Shown: positions 27,043-35,968, counted from the first letter of the stretch. The stretch: DNA of 64,000 nucleotides from Botrimarina mediterranea (GCF_007753265.1 NZ_CP036349.1:1087363-1151362); one strand, 5' to 3'. Numbers and translations are program-made. Notes: generated from the letters alone by a model not told the origin.

Positions 27043-28047
27043 GTGCCTGCAATCACCACCCCCACCGGCCTGCACAAGGCCGCCGTCGTGCTGATGAGCC
27101 TGCCCGAGGAGCAGGCGTCGGAGGTGATGAAGCGCTTCTCACCGCGCGAGATCGAGCAGGTGTCGATCGAGATCGCCCGGCTCGAACGCGTCAGCGTCGA
27201 GGAGCAAGAAGAGGCGATCCGTGAGTTTGCCGAAACCAACCCCGTCAATGGCGACGGCGGCGGCCTCGAGTTCGCCAAGAAGCTCGTCAAAGGCGCGCTC
27301 GGCCATGAAGCCACCGACACCATCGACAAGCTCCGCCAGTCGATCGAAGCGCTGCCGTTCGGCTTCTTGCGGAACGTCGATACACAGAACATCGCGACCT
27401 ACCTCGTCGATGAGCATCCTCAAACGATCGCCCTGATCCTGGCGCACCTGCCGGCGTCGTTCAGTGCGGCGATCCTCGGCGGCTTGCCTCCGGACCGCCA
27501 GCTCGCTGTCGTACGCCGGATGGCAACGATGGGGCAGACCAATCCCGAGATCGTCCGCGAAGTTGAGTCGGGGCTCGAACGCCGCATGTCGAGCGTTATG
27601 AGCCAGAGCTTCCAGGTCGCCGGCGGCGTCGAGGCGGTGGCCGCGATGCTCAACGTTATCGACCGCGCGACCGAGCGTTCGCTGCTCGACGGCATCGCGA
27701 CCGACGATCCCGACCTAGTGGAAGAGATCCGCCACCTGATGTTCGTCTTCGACGACATCGGCAAGCTCGGCCAGAAGGACATCCAGCAGGTCCTCAAGTC
27801 GGTCGAGACCTCGCAGTGGGCGCTGGCGCTGAAGGGCGCGAGTCCCGAGCTGAAGGACAAGATCCTCAGCAACATCTCTCAACGCGCCGGCGACATGCTC
27901 CGCGAAGAGATGGAGTTCCTCGGCGCGGTGAAGGTCTCCGCGGTCGAAGAGGTACAGCAGAAGATTGTCGACATCGTCCGCGGCCTCGAAGACTCTGGCG
28001 TGATTGAGCTCAACGCGTCGGGCGAAGAAGAGCAGTTGGTGCAGTAG
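27043..28047 (+). CDS. fliG: Flagellar motor switch protein FliG
   Basis: The 334-residue protein has the three FliG regions: N-terminal GLHKAAVVLMSLPEEQASEVMKRF, the middle EHPQTIALILAHL block (the EHPQ motif), and the C-terminal MFVFDDIGKLGQKDIQQVLKSV torque-generating domain. FliG sits between the MS ring and the C ring and transmits force from the stator. It starts at GTG. No other flagellar gene adjoins, so flagellar genes are dispersed in this genome. Confidence 0.93.
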   Translation: MPAITTPTGLHKAAVVLMSLPEEQASEVMKRFSPREIEQVSIEIARLERVSVEEQEEAIREFAETNPVNGDGGGLEFAKKLVKGALGHEATDTIDKLRQSIEALPFGFLRNVDTQNIATYLVDEHPQTIALILAHLPASFSAAILGGLPPDRQLAVVRRMATMGQTNPEIVREVESGLERRMSSVMSQSFQVAGGVEAVAAMLNVIDRATERSLLDGIATDDPDLVEEIRHLMFVFDDIGKLGQKDIQQVLKSVETSQWALALKGASPELKDKILSNISQRAGDMLREEMEFLGAVKVSAVEEVQQKIVDIVRGLEDSGVIELNASGEEEQLVQ

Positions 28048-28153
28048 CGGGAGGGACGAGGGGTTAGGGGCGGGGGACGAGGGCTTCTTGGGGAGTCCTC
28101 AGCGCCAGCGCCGCGAGTGCAGCGAGGCCTGCTCGCTGCGCGAGTAGGCTTGA

Positions 28154-28207
28154 GACTTGAGGGCTGGTGCGCCAAGCTTTTCGCTTCACCAGCCGAGTCC
28201 TCAAGTC
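28154..28207. repeat. Palindrome immediately upstream of mutS
   Basis: GACTTGAGG (28154-28162) and CTGGTG pair with CACCAG and CCTCAAGTC (28199-28207). A half-copy of the GGGACGAGGG repeat lies just before it (28052-28080). The mutS ATG is 11 bp downstream. Confidence 0.7.
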
Positions 28208-28217
28208 GCACACCTCA

Positions 28218-30902
28218 ATGTCGCAACTCTCCCCCATGATGCAGCAGTACCACGAGGCCAAGGCGGTCTCGGGGGACGCGTTGCTCTTGTTCCGCATGGG
28301 GGACTTTTACGAGCTGTTCTACGAGGACGCGAAGGAAGCGGCGCGGCTGCTGGGCATCACCGTCACGACGCGCGACAAAGACAAGGGCGCGAAGGCCGTG
28401 CCGATGGCGGGGTTCCCGCACCACCAGCTCGACGCCTATCTGGCGAAGATTCTGCGTTGCGGCCGGCGGGCGGCGGTGTGCGATCAGATGGAGAGCCCTG
28501 CCGAGGCAAAAGGGATCGTCCGTCGTGAAGTGACGCGGATCGTCTCCGCCGGCACCGTCATTGATGACCAGCTCCTCGATCCGCAGGCGAGCAATTACCT
28601 CGCCGCCGTCGCGTTCGACGGCCAAGCGCCGAAGGGCAATCACCGGCCGCTTGTCGGCTTGGCGTGGATCGAAGTCTCGACGGGCGAGTTCACCGCCACT
28701 GCGATCGACGAACGCCGCCTCGCCGACGAACTGTCGCGCCTCGAACCGGCCGAGTGTCTCGTCGCCGAGGGTAGCGACGCCCTGTTGCCGCCCGAGGCGT
28801 CCGACCGCGCCGCCATCACGCGCCGGCCGACGTGGTCCTTCGGCGTGCAGATGGCGATGGAGTCGCTCCGCAAACACTTTGGGACCCAGTCACTCGAAGG
28901 CTTTGGATTCGATTCGTCGTCGCACGCCGACGCGTTGGCGCTGTCGGCAGCGGGGGCGATCCTTGGGTACCTGTACGAGACGCAAAAGGCGTCGCTCGCC
29001 CACGTCGATCGCTTGAAGCCGTTCCAAGCCGACTCGTCGCTGCAGATCGACGCCGCCACATGGCGCAGCCTCGAGGTGACGCACACGCTGCGCGACGGCC
29101 GGCGCGACGGCGCGCTCCTCGGCGTGATCGACCGCACCGTGACCGGCGCCGGCGCGCGGTTGTTGGCCGACTGGCTACGGCGACCGTTGACGAGCGTTGA
29201 TGCGATCACGCACCGACAGAGCGCCGTCGCCGAACTGGTGGAGAACGCATCGCTCACGTCAACGCTCCGCGAAGAGCTACGCGGCGTGTACGACTTGCAC
29301 CGTCTCGTCGCCCGCGCAACGACTGGCAGAGCGAGTCCGCGCGACTTGGCGAGCGTCGGCCGCACGCTCGGCGCGTTGCCACGCCTCAAAGCAAAGCTCG
29401 CCGGTCGCAAGAGCGAGCGATTGCAACGGCTCGAAGAACGCATCGACCTCTGCGGCGATCTGCGTGAGCAACTGACGGCGGCGCTGGTGGACGACTGCCC
29501 GCTCTCGCCGCGCGAGGGGGGCTTCATCCGCGAAGGCTACTCGGCCGACCTCGACGAGTGCCGCGAGCTGATGGCGGGCGGCAAGCAATGGATGGCGGCT
29601 TATCAGGCGAAGATCGCCGCCGAGTCCGACATCCCGTCGATCAAGGTCGGCTTCAACAAGGTCTTCGGCTACTACCTCGAAGTCACGCACGCCCACCAAG
29701 GCAAGGTCCCCGCGGAGTTCATCCGCAAACAGACGCTCAAGAACGCCGAGCGCTACATCACGTCCGAGCTGAAGGAGTACGAAGAAAAGGTCCTCACCGC
29801 CGAGGACCGCGCGTTCACGCTCGAGTACGACCTCTTCTCACAACTGCGCGAAGCGACCGCCGACGCGGGCAAGCGCCTGCTCGCCACCGCCGAGGCGCTC
29901 GCCGAGATCGACGCGTTAGCGAGCCTCGCCGAGCTCGCCCGTTCGCGCGGTTACTGCCGCCCCGAAGTCGTCGATAGGCCGGTGCTCGAGATCGTAGCCG
30001 GCCGCCACCCGGTGCTGGACCTGACCGAGCCGGAGGGAACATTCGTGCCGAACGGGGTGCGCTGCGCGGGGACGAGGGACGAGGGACGAGGGACGGGGGA
30101 AGAACGGCAGCCCTCGTCCCCCGTCCCTAGCCCCTCGTCCCTCTTGCTCCTTACCGGCCCCAACATGGCCGGCAAGAGCACCTACATCCGGCAGACGGCG
30201 TTGATCACGCTGCTTGCGCAGATCGGTAGCTTTGTGCCGGCGACGAAGGCGACCATCGGTGTGGCGGATCGGTTGTTTGCGCGCGTTGGCGCCAGCGACG
30301 ATGTGTCGCGCGGGCAGAGTACCTTCATGGTCGAGATGACCGAGACCGCGCGCATCCTCAACACAGCGACGCCGCGGTCGCTGGTGATCCTCGACGAGAT
30401 CGGTCGCGGCACGAGCACTTACGATGGCCTGTCGATCGCTTGGGCGATCGTCGAGCACCTGCACGACGTGGTCGGTTGCCGGACGCTGTTCGCCACGCAC
30501 TACCACGAGCTGACGCAGCTCGCCGGCCGCCTGCCGGGCGTGGGGAACCTCAGCGTCGCGGTCCGCGAGCACGACGGCCGCGTGGTCTTCCTGCACCAGA
30601 TCGTCGAAGGCCCGGCGGACAAGAGCTACGGCATCCACGTCGCCCAACTCGCCGGCGTCCCACGCAGCGTCAACGAACGCGCTGCCGCCATCCTAGAAGA
30701 GCTCGAAGCTCAAAAAGCCGACAGCCGACAGCCGATAGCCGACAGTTCGCGCAGCGCCGTTGGCATCCAGATGACGCTGTTCGAAACCGCGGATCATCCG
30801 CTACTCGATGAGATCCGCGCGCTCGATATCGATCGGTTGGCGCCGATGGACGCTTTCGAGCGCCTTCGCACGTGGCGGCAACGTCTGCTCGCTGAGCGCT
30901 AA
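28218..30902 (+). CDS. mutS: DNA mismatch repair protein MutS
   Basis: The 894-residue protein begins MSQLSPMMQQYHEAKAVSGD; GDFYELFYED carries the Phe-x-Glu mismatch-reading motif. Domains follow the normal order: mismatch-binding, connector, lever (FNKVFGYYLEVTHAH), clamp and the ATPase with Walker A GPNMAGKST (647-655), SQSTFMVEM-like signature, Walker B LVILDEIGRGTST and the TLFATHYHEL loop. Just before Walker A about 25 extra residues (618-642) are encoded by a GC-rich palindrome; a second short repeat-derived stretch lies near 833-843. The frame is open upstream to 28167, but the ATG at 28218 matches family starts. Confidence 0.95.
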   Translation: MSQLSPMMQQYHEAKAVSGDALLLFRMGDFYELFYEDAKEAARLLGITVTTRDKDKGAKAVPMAGFPHHQLDAYLAKILRCGRRAAVCDQMESPAEAKGIVRREVTRIVSAGTVIDDQLLDPQASNYLAAVAFDGQAPKGNHRPLVGLAWIEVSTGEFTATAIDERRLADELSRLEPAECLVAEGSDALLPPEASDRAAITRRPTWSFGVQMAMESLRKHFGTQSLEGFGFDSSSHADALALSAAGAILGYLYETQKASLAHVDRLKPFQADSSLQIDAATWRSLEVTHTLRDGRRDGALLGVIDRTVTGAGARLLADWLRRPLTSVDAITHRQSAVAELVENASLTSTLREELRGVYDLHRLVARATTGRASPRDLASVGRTLGALPRLKAKLAGRKSERLQRLEERIDLCGDLREQLTAALVDDCPLSPREGGFIREGYSADLDECRELMAGGKQWMAAYQAKIAAESDIPSIKVGFNKVFGYYLEVTHAHQGKVPAEFIRKQTLKNAERYITSELKEYEEKVLTAEDRAFTLEYDLFSQLREATADAGKRLLATAEALAEIDALASLAELARSRGYCRPEVVDRPVLEIVAGRHPVLDLTEPEGTFVPNGVRCAGTRDEGRGTGEERQPSSPVPSPSSLLLLTGPNMAGKSTYIRQTALITLLAQIGSFVPATKATIGVADRLFARVGASDDVSRGQSTFMVEMTETARILNTATPRSLVILDEIGRGTSTYDGLSIAWAIVEHLHDVVGCRTLFATHYHELTQLAGRLPGVGNLSVAVREHDGRVVFLHQIVEGPADKSYGIHVAQLAGVPRSVNERAAAILEELEAQKADSRQPIADSSRSAVGIQMTLFETADHPLLDEIRALDIDRLAPMDAFERLRTWRQRLLAER
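30068..30146. repeat. In-frame palindromic element inside mutS
   Basis: GGGACGAGGG units on the left and CCCTCGTCCC-type units on the right form an imperfect palindrome within the coding frame. The same units occur outside coding sequence at 28052-28080. Confidence 0.85.
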
Positions 30903-30930
30903 GCCACTTCTAAGAATGGGACGCGGATGA

Positions 30931-31010
30931 CGCGGATTACAAAGGATGAACGCGGATCTCTTCTAAGAAAAGGATCCGCGATAACCCATTTCGATCCCTT
31001 TAAATCCGCG
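30931..31010. repeat. Palindrome between mutS and the redoxin gene
   Basis: CGCGGATTACAAAGGAT / ATCCCTTTAAATCCGCG outer arms and CGCGGATC / GATCCGCG inner arms fold on each other between convergent genes. It may end both transcripts. Confidence 0.7.
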
Positions 31011-31021
31011 GCCAATTCTTC

Positions 31022-31471
31022 TCACTTGCCGGTCAGCTCATCGAGCGCCGCGTGCAACTCGCGGTGGGTCGATAGCGAGTACTCGATGTCGAACCACGCC
31101 ACCTTGCCGTCTGCGTCGAGGACGTAGACGCGGGGGCCGCGGCCTTCGCCGAGGGTGTTGTTGAGCTTCGTCGGGTCGATCGAGAGCGACGCGACTTTGT
31201 CGCCCAGCCGTGGGCCGGCGAGCGTCACGAACTTGACGCCCGCGTCAGCGTACTTTGGCGCGAAGTCGTCCTTGATATCGCCGGTGAACATCTCGTTCAT
31301 CCACTCCGGCCCGCCGGGGACTCCGATGACGGTCGCTTTGGCGCCTTGGTTGTCGGCGACGCCTTCGAGAGAGGGGAAGGCGTCCCCCACGGCCACTTGG
31401 GTCATGGCCTTGTGATCCGCCGAGAGGATGACGGCGGGGATCGCAAGCAGCAGGAGGGCGGCCTTCAGCAT
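31022..31471 (-). CDS. Secreted redoxin-like protein lacking cysteines
   Basis: The 149-residue protein has a signal peptide (MLKAALLLLAIPAVILSA) and an AhpC/redoxin-type thioredoxin fold: VAVGDAFPSLEGVADNQGAKATVIGVPGGPEWMNEMF, then ASLSIDPTKL, then PRVYVLDADGKVAWFDIEYS. The position where peroxiredoxins and TlpA proteins carry catalytic cysteine reads PGGPEWMNE, and no cysteine occurs in the protein. It is therefore unlikely to be a classical peroxidase or thiol oxidoreductase. An upstream in-frame extension is rejected. Confidence 0.7.
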   Translation of the reverse strand: MLKAALLLLAIPAVILSADHKAMTQVAVGDAFPSLEGVADNQGAKATVIGVPGGPEWMNEMFTGDIKDDFAPKYADAGVKFVTLAGPRLGDKVASLSIDPTKLNNTLGEGRGPRVYVLDADGKVAWFDIEYSLSTHRELHAALDELTGK

Positions 31472-31690
31472 CTGAAACCTCGATCGCAGTACGGGATACC
31501 GAACACCTCCTATTGGACGCCGCCGGTCTCTCCGGGTCAACGCGGCCCTACAACCGGCCTAGCTTGCCGAAGACGGCGAGCCGGGTGGCGTCAGCCCCCG
31601 GAGTGCAGCGGGGTTCGCTTACCAGACTATTCACCACAACCCTCCGAGGACTAACGTCCCCGGCTCGCCGCCGTTACGCTACTGGGCCTT

Positions 31691-32512
31691 ATGCAGCGGC
31701 TTCCCGATTGGCGACTCCCCCCCGGCGTGCCGCGTGGCGCGTGGGACTACACGCAGCTGCGGTCGATCGCCGATGACTACGACGCCTACCACGCCGATAA
31801 CCCCCTCTTTGCGTTCGAAGAGAGCGTACTCGCAGAGACCTTTGGCGAGCCCCCAACGTTAGTTGGGGGAGTTTCTAGCAGTGGAGTAATCGCCGACCTC
31901 GGTTGCGGCAGCGGCCGGGCGCTGCTGCCGCTCGTGCGTCGTGGCTGGCGGGGCCTGGCGATCGACCTCTCCGACGCGATGCTCGACGTGGTGCGCGCGA
32001 AGGCCGATGCCGAATCGCTGCCGGTCGAGTGTGTCTGCGCGAACCTCGTCGAGATGACTCCGGACCTCGTCGCCGATGAATCGGCCGACCACGCCATGTG
32101 CCTGTTCAGCACCCTGGGCATGATCCGCGGCCGCGAGCACCGCCTCACCGCGCTGCGGCACATGCGGCGTATCCTGAAGCCGGACGGCAAGCTCGTGCTG
32201 CACGTCCACAACTTCTGGTTCAACTTGCGCGACCCCGGCGGCCCCTGGTGGGCGCTGCGTAGTTTGGCGAAGGGCGCCGTCGGGAAGGGCGGCTACGAAA
32301 CGGGCGACAAGACTTATCCGTACCGCGGCGTTCCCAACTTCTTCCTGCACGTCTTCCGCGAGCGCGAGTTGCGGCGAGACCTCTGCGAAGCGAACCTCAA
32401 GGTGCTGCGCTGGCTCTCTCTCGACGTCGCCCGACGCCACGCGCTCCCACGGCCTTGGTTGTTCCCATCGCTACGGACGAACGGGTGGATCATTGTTTGT
32501 CAGAAGGAATGA
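31691..32512 (+). CDS. Class I SAM-dependent methyltransferase
   Basis: The 273-residue protein has the methyltransferase core: VIADLGCGSGRALLPL (motif I), GLAIDLSDAMLDVVRAKA (motif II), DHAMCLFSTLGMI and HMRRILKPDGKLVLHVHN. The substrate is unknown. Between residues 53 and 64 the sequence PPTLVGGVSSSG is encoded by a perfect palindrome (CCCCCAAC GTTA GTTGGGGG, 31850-31869), probably an in-frame repeat insertion in a loop before motif I. The last bases of the stop codon overlap the next palindromic repeat. Confidence 0.85.
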   Translation: MQRLPDWRLPPGVPRGAWDYTQLRSIADDYDAYHADNPLFAFEESVLAETFGEPPTLVGGVSSSGVIADLGCGSGRALLPLVRRGWRGLAIDLSDAMLDVVRAKADAESLPVECVCANLVEMTPDLVADESADHAMCLFSTLGMIRGREHRLTALRHMRRILKPDGKLVLHVHNFWFNLRDPGGPWWALRSLAKGAVGKGGYETGDKTYPYRGVPNFFLHVFRERELRRDLCEANLKVLRWLSLDVARRHALPRPWLFPSLRTNGWIIVCQKE

Positions 32513-32582
32513 ACCACAAAGGAACGAAGGAACAAAGGCTTGATGCGAAGTCCTTCTTTGTTCCTTCGTTCCTTTGTGGTTC
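32511..32582. repeat. Palindromic repeat, ACCACAAAGGAACGAAG family, copy 3
   Basis: GAACCACAAAGGAACGAAGG and its complement CCTTCGTTCCTTTGTGGTTC bound a short loop. The first two bases belong to the methyltransferase stop codon. It lies 54 bp before panB. Confidence 0.9.
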
Positions 32583-32636
32583 AAGTCTTTTGTTTCCCCT
32601 TTGATTTCACTAAGAGCCGAGCTGACAATAGGCCCC

Positions 32637-33425
32637 ATGACTCAGATCACCGCCCCGCAGTTCACCGCCCGGAAGGGCGCCGCCGAGAAGCTGGTCGTTC
32701 TTACCGCGTACGACTACACGACGGCGCAGCTCATCGATGAGGCTGGCGTCGACGCCATTCTCATCGGCGACAGCCTCGGCATGGTCGTGCAGGGACGCGG
32801 CAGCACGCTGGGCGTCACGCTCGATCAGATGATCTACCACGCCGAGATGGTCGGCCGCGCGGTCACCAAGGCGCTGACGGTGGTCGACCTGCCGTTCCCG
32901 ATCAACCACTACGACACGGGCGCCGCGATCGACGCGGCCGCGCGGATCCTCAAGGAGACGGGCTGCCAGAGCGTCAAGCTCGAAGGGGGGGAGGCCCAGG
33001 CCGACACGATCCACGCCCTGGTGACGGCGGGCATCCCCGTGATGGCCCACGTCGGCCTGCGTCCGCAGAGCGTCCACCAATTAGGCGGCTACAAGGTGCA
33101 GCGAGACGAACAACGCCTGCTCGCCGACGCCCGCGCCGCCAGCGAAGCCGGCGCGTACGGCATGGTGATCGAGTGCGTGCCGAGCGAGATCGCCAAGTCG
33201 ATCACCGCCGCGGTCCCGATCCCCACCATTGGCATCGGCGCCGGCCCCGACTGCGACGGCCAAGTCCTCGTGATCCACGACGTGCTCGGCATGACGACGG
33301 GTTACGTCCCACGTTTCGTGCGGAGCTACGCGAAAGTCGGCGAGACGATCAAGGAAGCGACCGCGGCGTTTGCGAAGGACGTGCGCGGGGGGGAGTTTCC
33401 GGGGCCGGGCGAGGCGTTTAAGTGA
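32637..33425 (+). CDS. panB: 3-methyl-2-oxobutanoate hydroxymethyltransferase
   Basis: The 262-residue protein matches PanB: LTAYDYTTAQLIDEAGVDAILIGDSLGMV, MIYHAEMVGRA, VVDLPF, VKLEGG, HVGLRPQSVHQLGGYKVQ and the IGIGAGPDCDGQVLVIHDVLG block. It makes ketopantoate from alpha-ketoisovalerate in pantothenate/CoA synthesis. The ATG at 32637 is standard for the family; the open frame before it runs into the repeat. A lower-GC gene starts 6 bp after the stop. Confidence 0.95.
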   Translation: MTQITAPQFTARKGAAEKLVVLTAYDYTTAQLIDEAGVDAILIGDSLGMVVQGRGSTLGVTLDQMIYHAEMVGRAVTKALTVVDLPFPINHYDTGAAIDAAARILKETGCQSVKLEGGEAQADTIHALVTAGIPVMAHVGLRPQSVHQLGGYKVQRDEQRLLADARAASEAGAYGMVIECVPSEIAKSITAAVPIPTIGIGAGPDCDGQVLVIHDVLGMTTGYVPRFVRSYAKVGETIKEATAAFAKDVRGGEFPGPGEAFK

Positions 33426-33431
33426 TTCTGA

Positions 33432-34367
33432 ATGACTGAGCAATTGTGCATATTCAACCTCGATTTCCCAAGCCATCGTGACACGATGGTAGTCGAGTCT
33501 TATTCCATCCAGAAAGTGCCAGAATACGTCGATCGGCTAAAGTCTTTGCAGCACTTGGTGGATATCACGACCGACGAACATCGTGTGACTAGGAATACAG
33601 GAACGCATGCGATAACAGCGACGGCGACGCTAGTCGGTGACAAAATGCCATCCGCGTTGCCGTGGGACCAAGTTATCGATTCGATCGATGACATTTGCGT
33701 CCTGTTGTCTCTGTTCTCATCACGCTGTGTCTTTGCAGCTGACAAAGCCATCGTTGAGAATCCTGACCATGTAATCCTCCAAGACTCCAGGGAATGGCCT
33801 TGGGGTGGGACCATTCGTTGTTCAGCAAAGTACGAGACGGCAGAGTCGCCGCAGCCGGGGCATAAATGGTGCGGAGATGTCAGCCTCGAAAAAGCAGTTG
33901 GAACTGCTATGAAGGTGATTCGAAGGCAAGACTGGAGAGATCGATACGACTGTGGCTATCCGCTCATTTCTGCATATTGGGCCTTCCAGCAACGCACGAT
34001 CAATTCGGCTTTTGTCCAATGCTGGACACTTCTAGAAATGCTTTTTGCGTTGGACAACCGTTCTTGGATGAGTTCGGATGCGATTAGGAAGTGCAGCGCT
34101 TCAGAAAAGGTAGCGTTTTTGCTCGTGCGTTATGCGTTGCGTTCTTCGTTAACGGATTCGGAAAAGAGGCGAGTAAATGAACTGGCCTCAGTCAGAAACC
34201 GACTCGTCCATTTCGGCAGATTGCCAGATACGGAGCGAGCACGCGAGCACGCAGTTATGTTGATCCGTATCACGGAGTGGATAGTAGCCGCAATACTAGA
34301 GCTGACTCCTTCCCATGTTTTCAACACAGTAGATCGACTGGAAGAATTCTTAACATCGAGACGGTAG
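33432..34367 (+). CDS. HEPN-domain-like protein, candidate defence gene
   Basis: The 311-residue protein has a beta-rich N-terminal half (to about residue 150) and a helical C-terminal half. The latter includes SEKVAFLLVRYAL and ASVRNRLVHFGRLPD, giving an Rx4H motif at R255-H260, the catalytic motif of HEPN RNases. The layout recalls ApeA-type and related HEPN anti-phage proteins. GC is obviously lower than in panB or the next gene, which points to horizontal acquisition. It begins 6 bp after panB and may share its transcript. Enzymatic and defence roles are inferred from the motif only. Confidence 0.6.
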   Translation: MTEQLCIFNLDFPSHRDTMVVESYSIQKVPEYVDRLKSLQHLVDITTDEHRVTRNTGTHAITATATLVGDKMPSALPWDQVIDSIDDICVLLSLFSSRCVFAADKAIVENPDHVILQDSREWPWGGTIRCSAKYETAESPQPGHKWCGDVSLEKAVGTAMKVIRRQDWRDRYDCGYPLISAYWAFQQRTINSAFVQCWTLLEMLFALDNRSWMSSDAIRKCSASEKVAFLLVRYALRSSLTDSEKRRVNELASVRNRLVHFGRLPDTERAREHAVMLIRITEWIVAAILELTPSHVFNTVDRLEEFLTSRR

Positions 34368-34747
34368 GTCTGCTTTGAGACTTCGCAAGTCATCAAGACG
34401 CCCCAACCACTTGCCGGCGTCGTCTCGATCTGGGGGACAGTGACGACGACGGACGAATGGCGGGGCTCGGCGCATCGGGCGCGTCGCTCGCGCGGCTCCT
34501 TCTAGCGATAGTCCCCGCCGGCGTTGCGTCAAAGCTACGGGCGCCGTTTGCGTACCTCCCACACCGCAGCGGGGTGGCGATCCCTCCGCCAGGGTCGGTC
34601 GACTACGGCTTCGGCGACGGTAAGCGGTCGCACCTAGTCGGCGATTATCCTCGTGCTGCGGCGCCGATTGCTTGGCGGCGTGGCGAGTTTGGCAATAATC
34701 GAACGCTTCCTGTGCCGAATCCTCTGTGTCTACCTCGGGATAATGCC

Positions 34748-35842
34748 ATGCGGGCTCAACTCTGCGCTCTGCTGTTCTCGGCCCTAGCGCCGGCGTTCGC
34801 CTTTGCTCAAGTAGCCGACACCGAGAAGCTCCTGCCGCAACGGCTGTTGCAGCTGGTGCATACGCCCGAGGTGCAGGCCGAGCTCAAGCTCACGCCCGGC
34901 AAGCAAGCGGCGCTTGAAAAACTGCTCACGAAGTTGGACGCGGTTTGGCTGCCGTCGCGGAACTTGTCGCCCGACGAGATGCGGACGACGGTCGCCGGCC
35001 TCGAGGAGCAGGTCCGACAATGGGTCGTCGCGAACCTTTCCAAGCAGCAAGCGCGCCGGCTCCATCAACTCGAGTGCCAGGCGCAGGGCGTGCGCGCGAT
35101 GCTCCGCGAAGCGATGGGCAAGCGACTTGAGTTATCGCCCGAGCAAATCAACGGCTTTCTGACGCGGGCCCAAGCCACCGAAGCGGTCCAGGAAGAGTTG
35201 CGGCAGGCACAGCAAAGCGGATCGCCGACCGAGGAAATACAGACACGTCTCAAGGAAACCGTCGCGGCGGAACAAGCGGCGCTCGCTGAGGCGCTGACGC
35301 CTCAGCAACACGAGGCGATGTGGAAGCTGCTCGGCGAACCATTCGACACGTCGAAGCTCACGCGTATTTATCCGCTTGCGCCGGAGTTCGTGCGCGTAGA
35401 CGACTGGATCAACTCGAAGCCGCTGACGCTCAAGTCGTTCCGTGGAAAGGTGGTGCTGGTCCACTTCTACGCGTTCCAGTGCCACAACTGCCATGCGAAC
35501 TTCGACATCTACAAGCGTTGGCACGACGAACTGGCGGAGAAGGGCGTGGTGCTGATTGGCATCCAAACGCCGGAGACTTCGAGCGAACGCGACCCCAAGC
35601 TGGTGAAGGCGGCGGCCGCCGAACGTGGACTCGAGTTCCCGATCCTCGTGGACCTGGAGAGCAAGAACTGGGCGGCGTGGGGCAACACGATGTGGCCGAC
35701 CGTGTATGTCGTCGACAAGAACGGTTACATCCGCTCGTGGTGGATGGGCGAGCTGAACTGGCAAGGCGCGACGGGGGACAAGTCGATCGAAGAGATGGTC
35801 GAGGTGGCGCTGGCGGAAGCGGGGCCTGAAGAGAAGTCGTAG
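34748..35842 (+). CDS. Secreted TlpA/thioredoxin-fold protein with helical N-terminal domain
   Basis: The 364-residue protein has a signal peptide (MRAQLCALLFSALAPAFAFA), a helical region of about 180 residues rich in Gln, Glu and Leu, and a TlpA-like redoxin domain. The latter has FRGKVVLVHFYAFQCHNCHANFD (C245-x-x-C248) and TMWPTVYVVDKNGYIRSWWMGE, with the usual cis-Pro region. It probably reduces or oxidises thiols in the periplasm. The frame is open far upstream, but the signal peptide fixes the start. The gap 34368-34747 shows no other gene. Confidence 0.8.
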   Translation: MRAQLCALLFSALAPAFAFAQVADTEKLLPQRLLQLVHTPEVQAELKLTPGKQAALEKLLTKLDAVWLPSRNLSPDEMRTTVAGLEEQVRQWVVANLSKQQARRLHQLECQAQGVRAMLREAMGKRLELSPEQINGFLTRAQATEAVQEELRQAQQSGSPTEEIQTRLKETVAAEQAALAEALTPQQHEAMWKLLGEPFDTSKLTRIYPLAPEFVRVDDWINSKPLTLKSFRGKVVLVHFYAFQCHNCHANFDIYKRWHDELAEKGVVLIGIQTPETSSERDPKLVKAAAAERGLEFPILVDLESKNWAAWGNTMWPTVYVVDKNGYIRSWWMGELNWQGATGDKSIEEMVEVALAEAGPEEKS

Positions 35843-35932
35843 CGCGCTTGTCCCCCTCCCTGAAAGCGAGGGGGGATGTGACGAGACACCGACACGGCGC
35901 ATGGGACCTCTTTTATGGGGCCATCCAATAAC

Positions 35933-35968
35933 GAAGCGGGCGGGAACGACATCGTTCCCGCCCGCTTC
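35933..35968. terminator. Bidirectional hairpin between convergent genes
   Basis: GAAGCGGGCGGGAACGA and TCGTTCCCGCCCGCTTC form a 17-bp perfect stem with almost no loop. It lies between the TlpA-like gene (+) and the PfpI gene (-) and could terminate both. T-tracts are weak. Confidence 0.6.
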
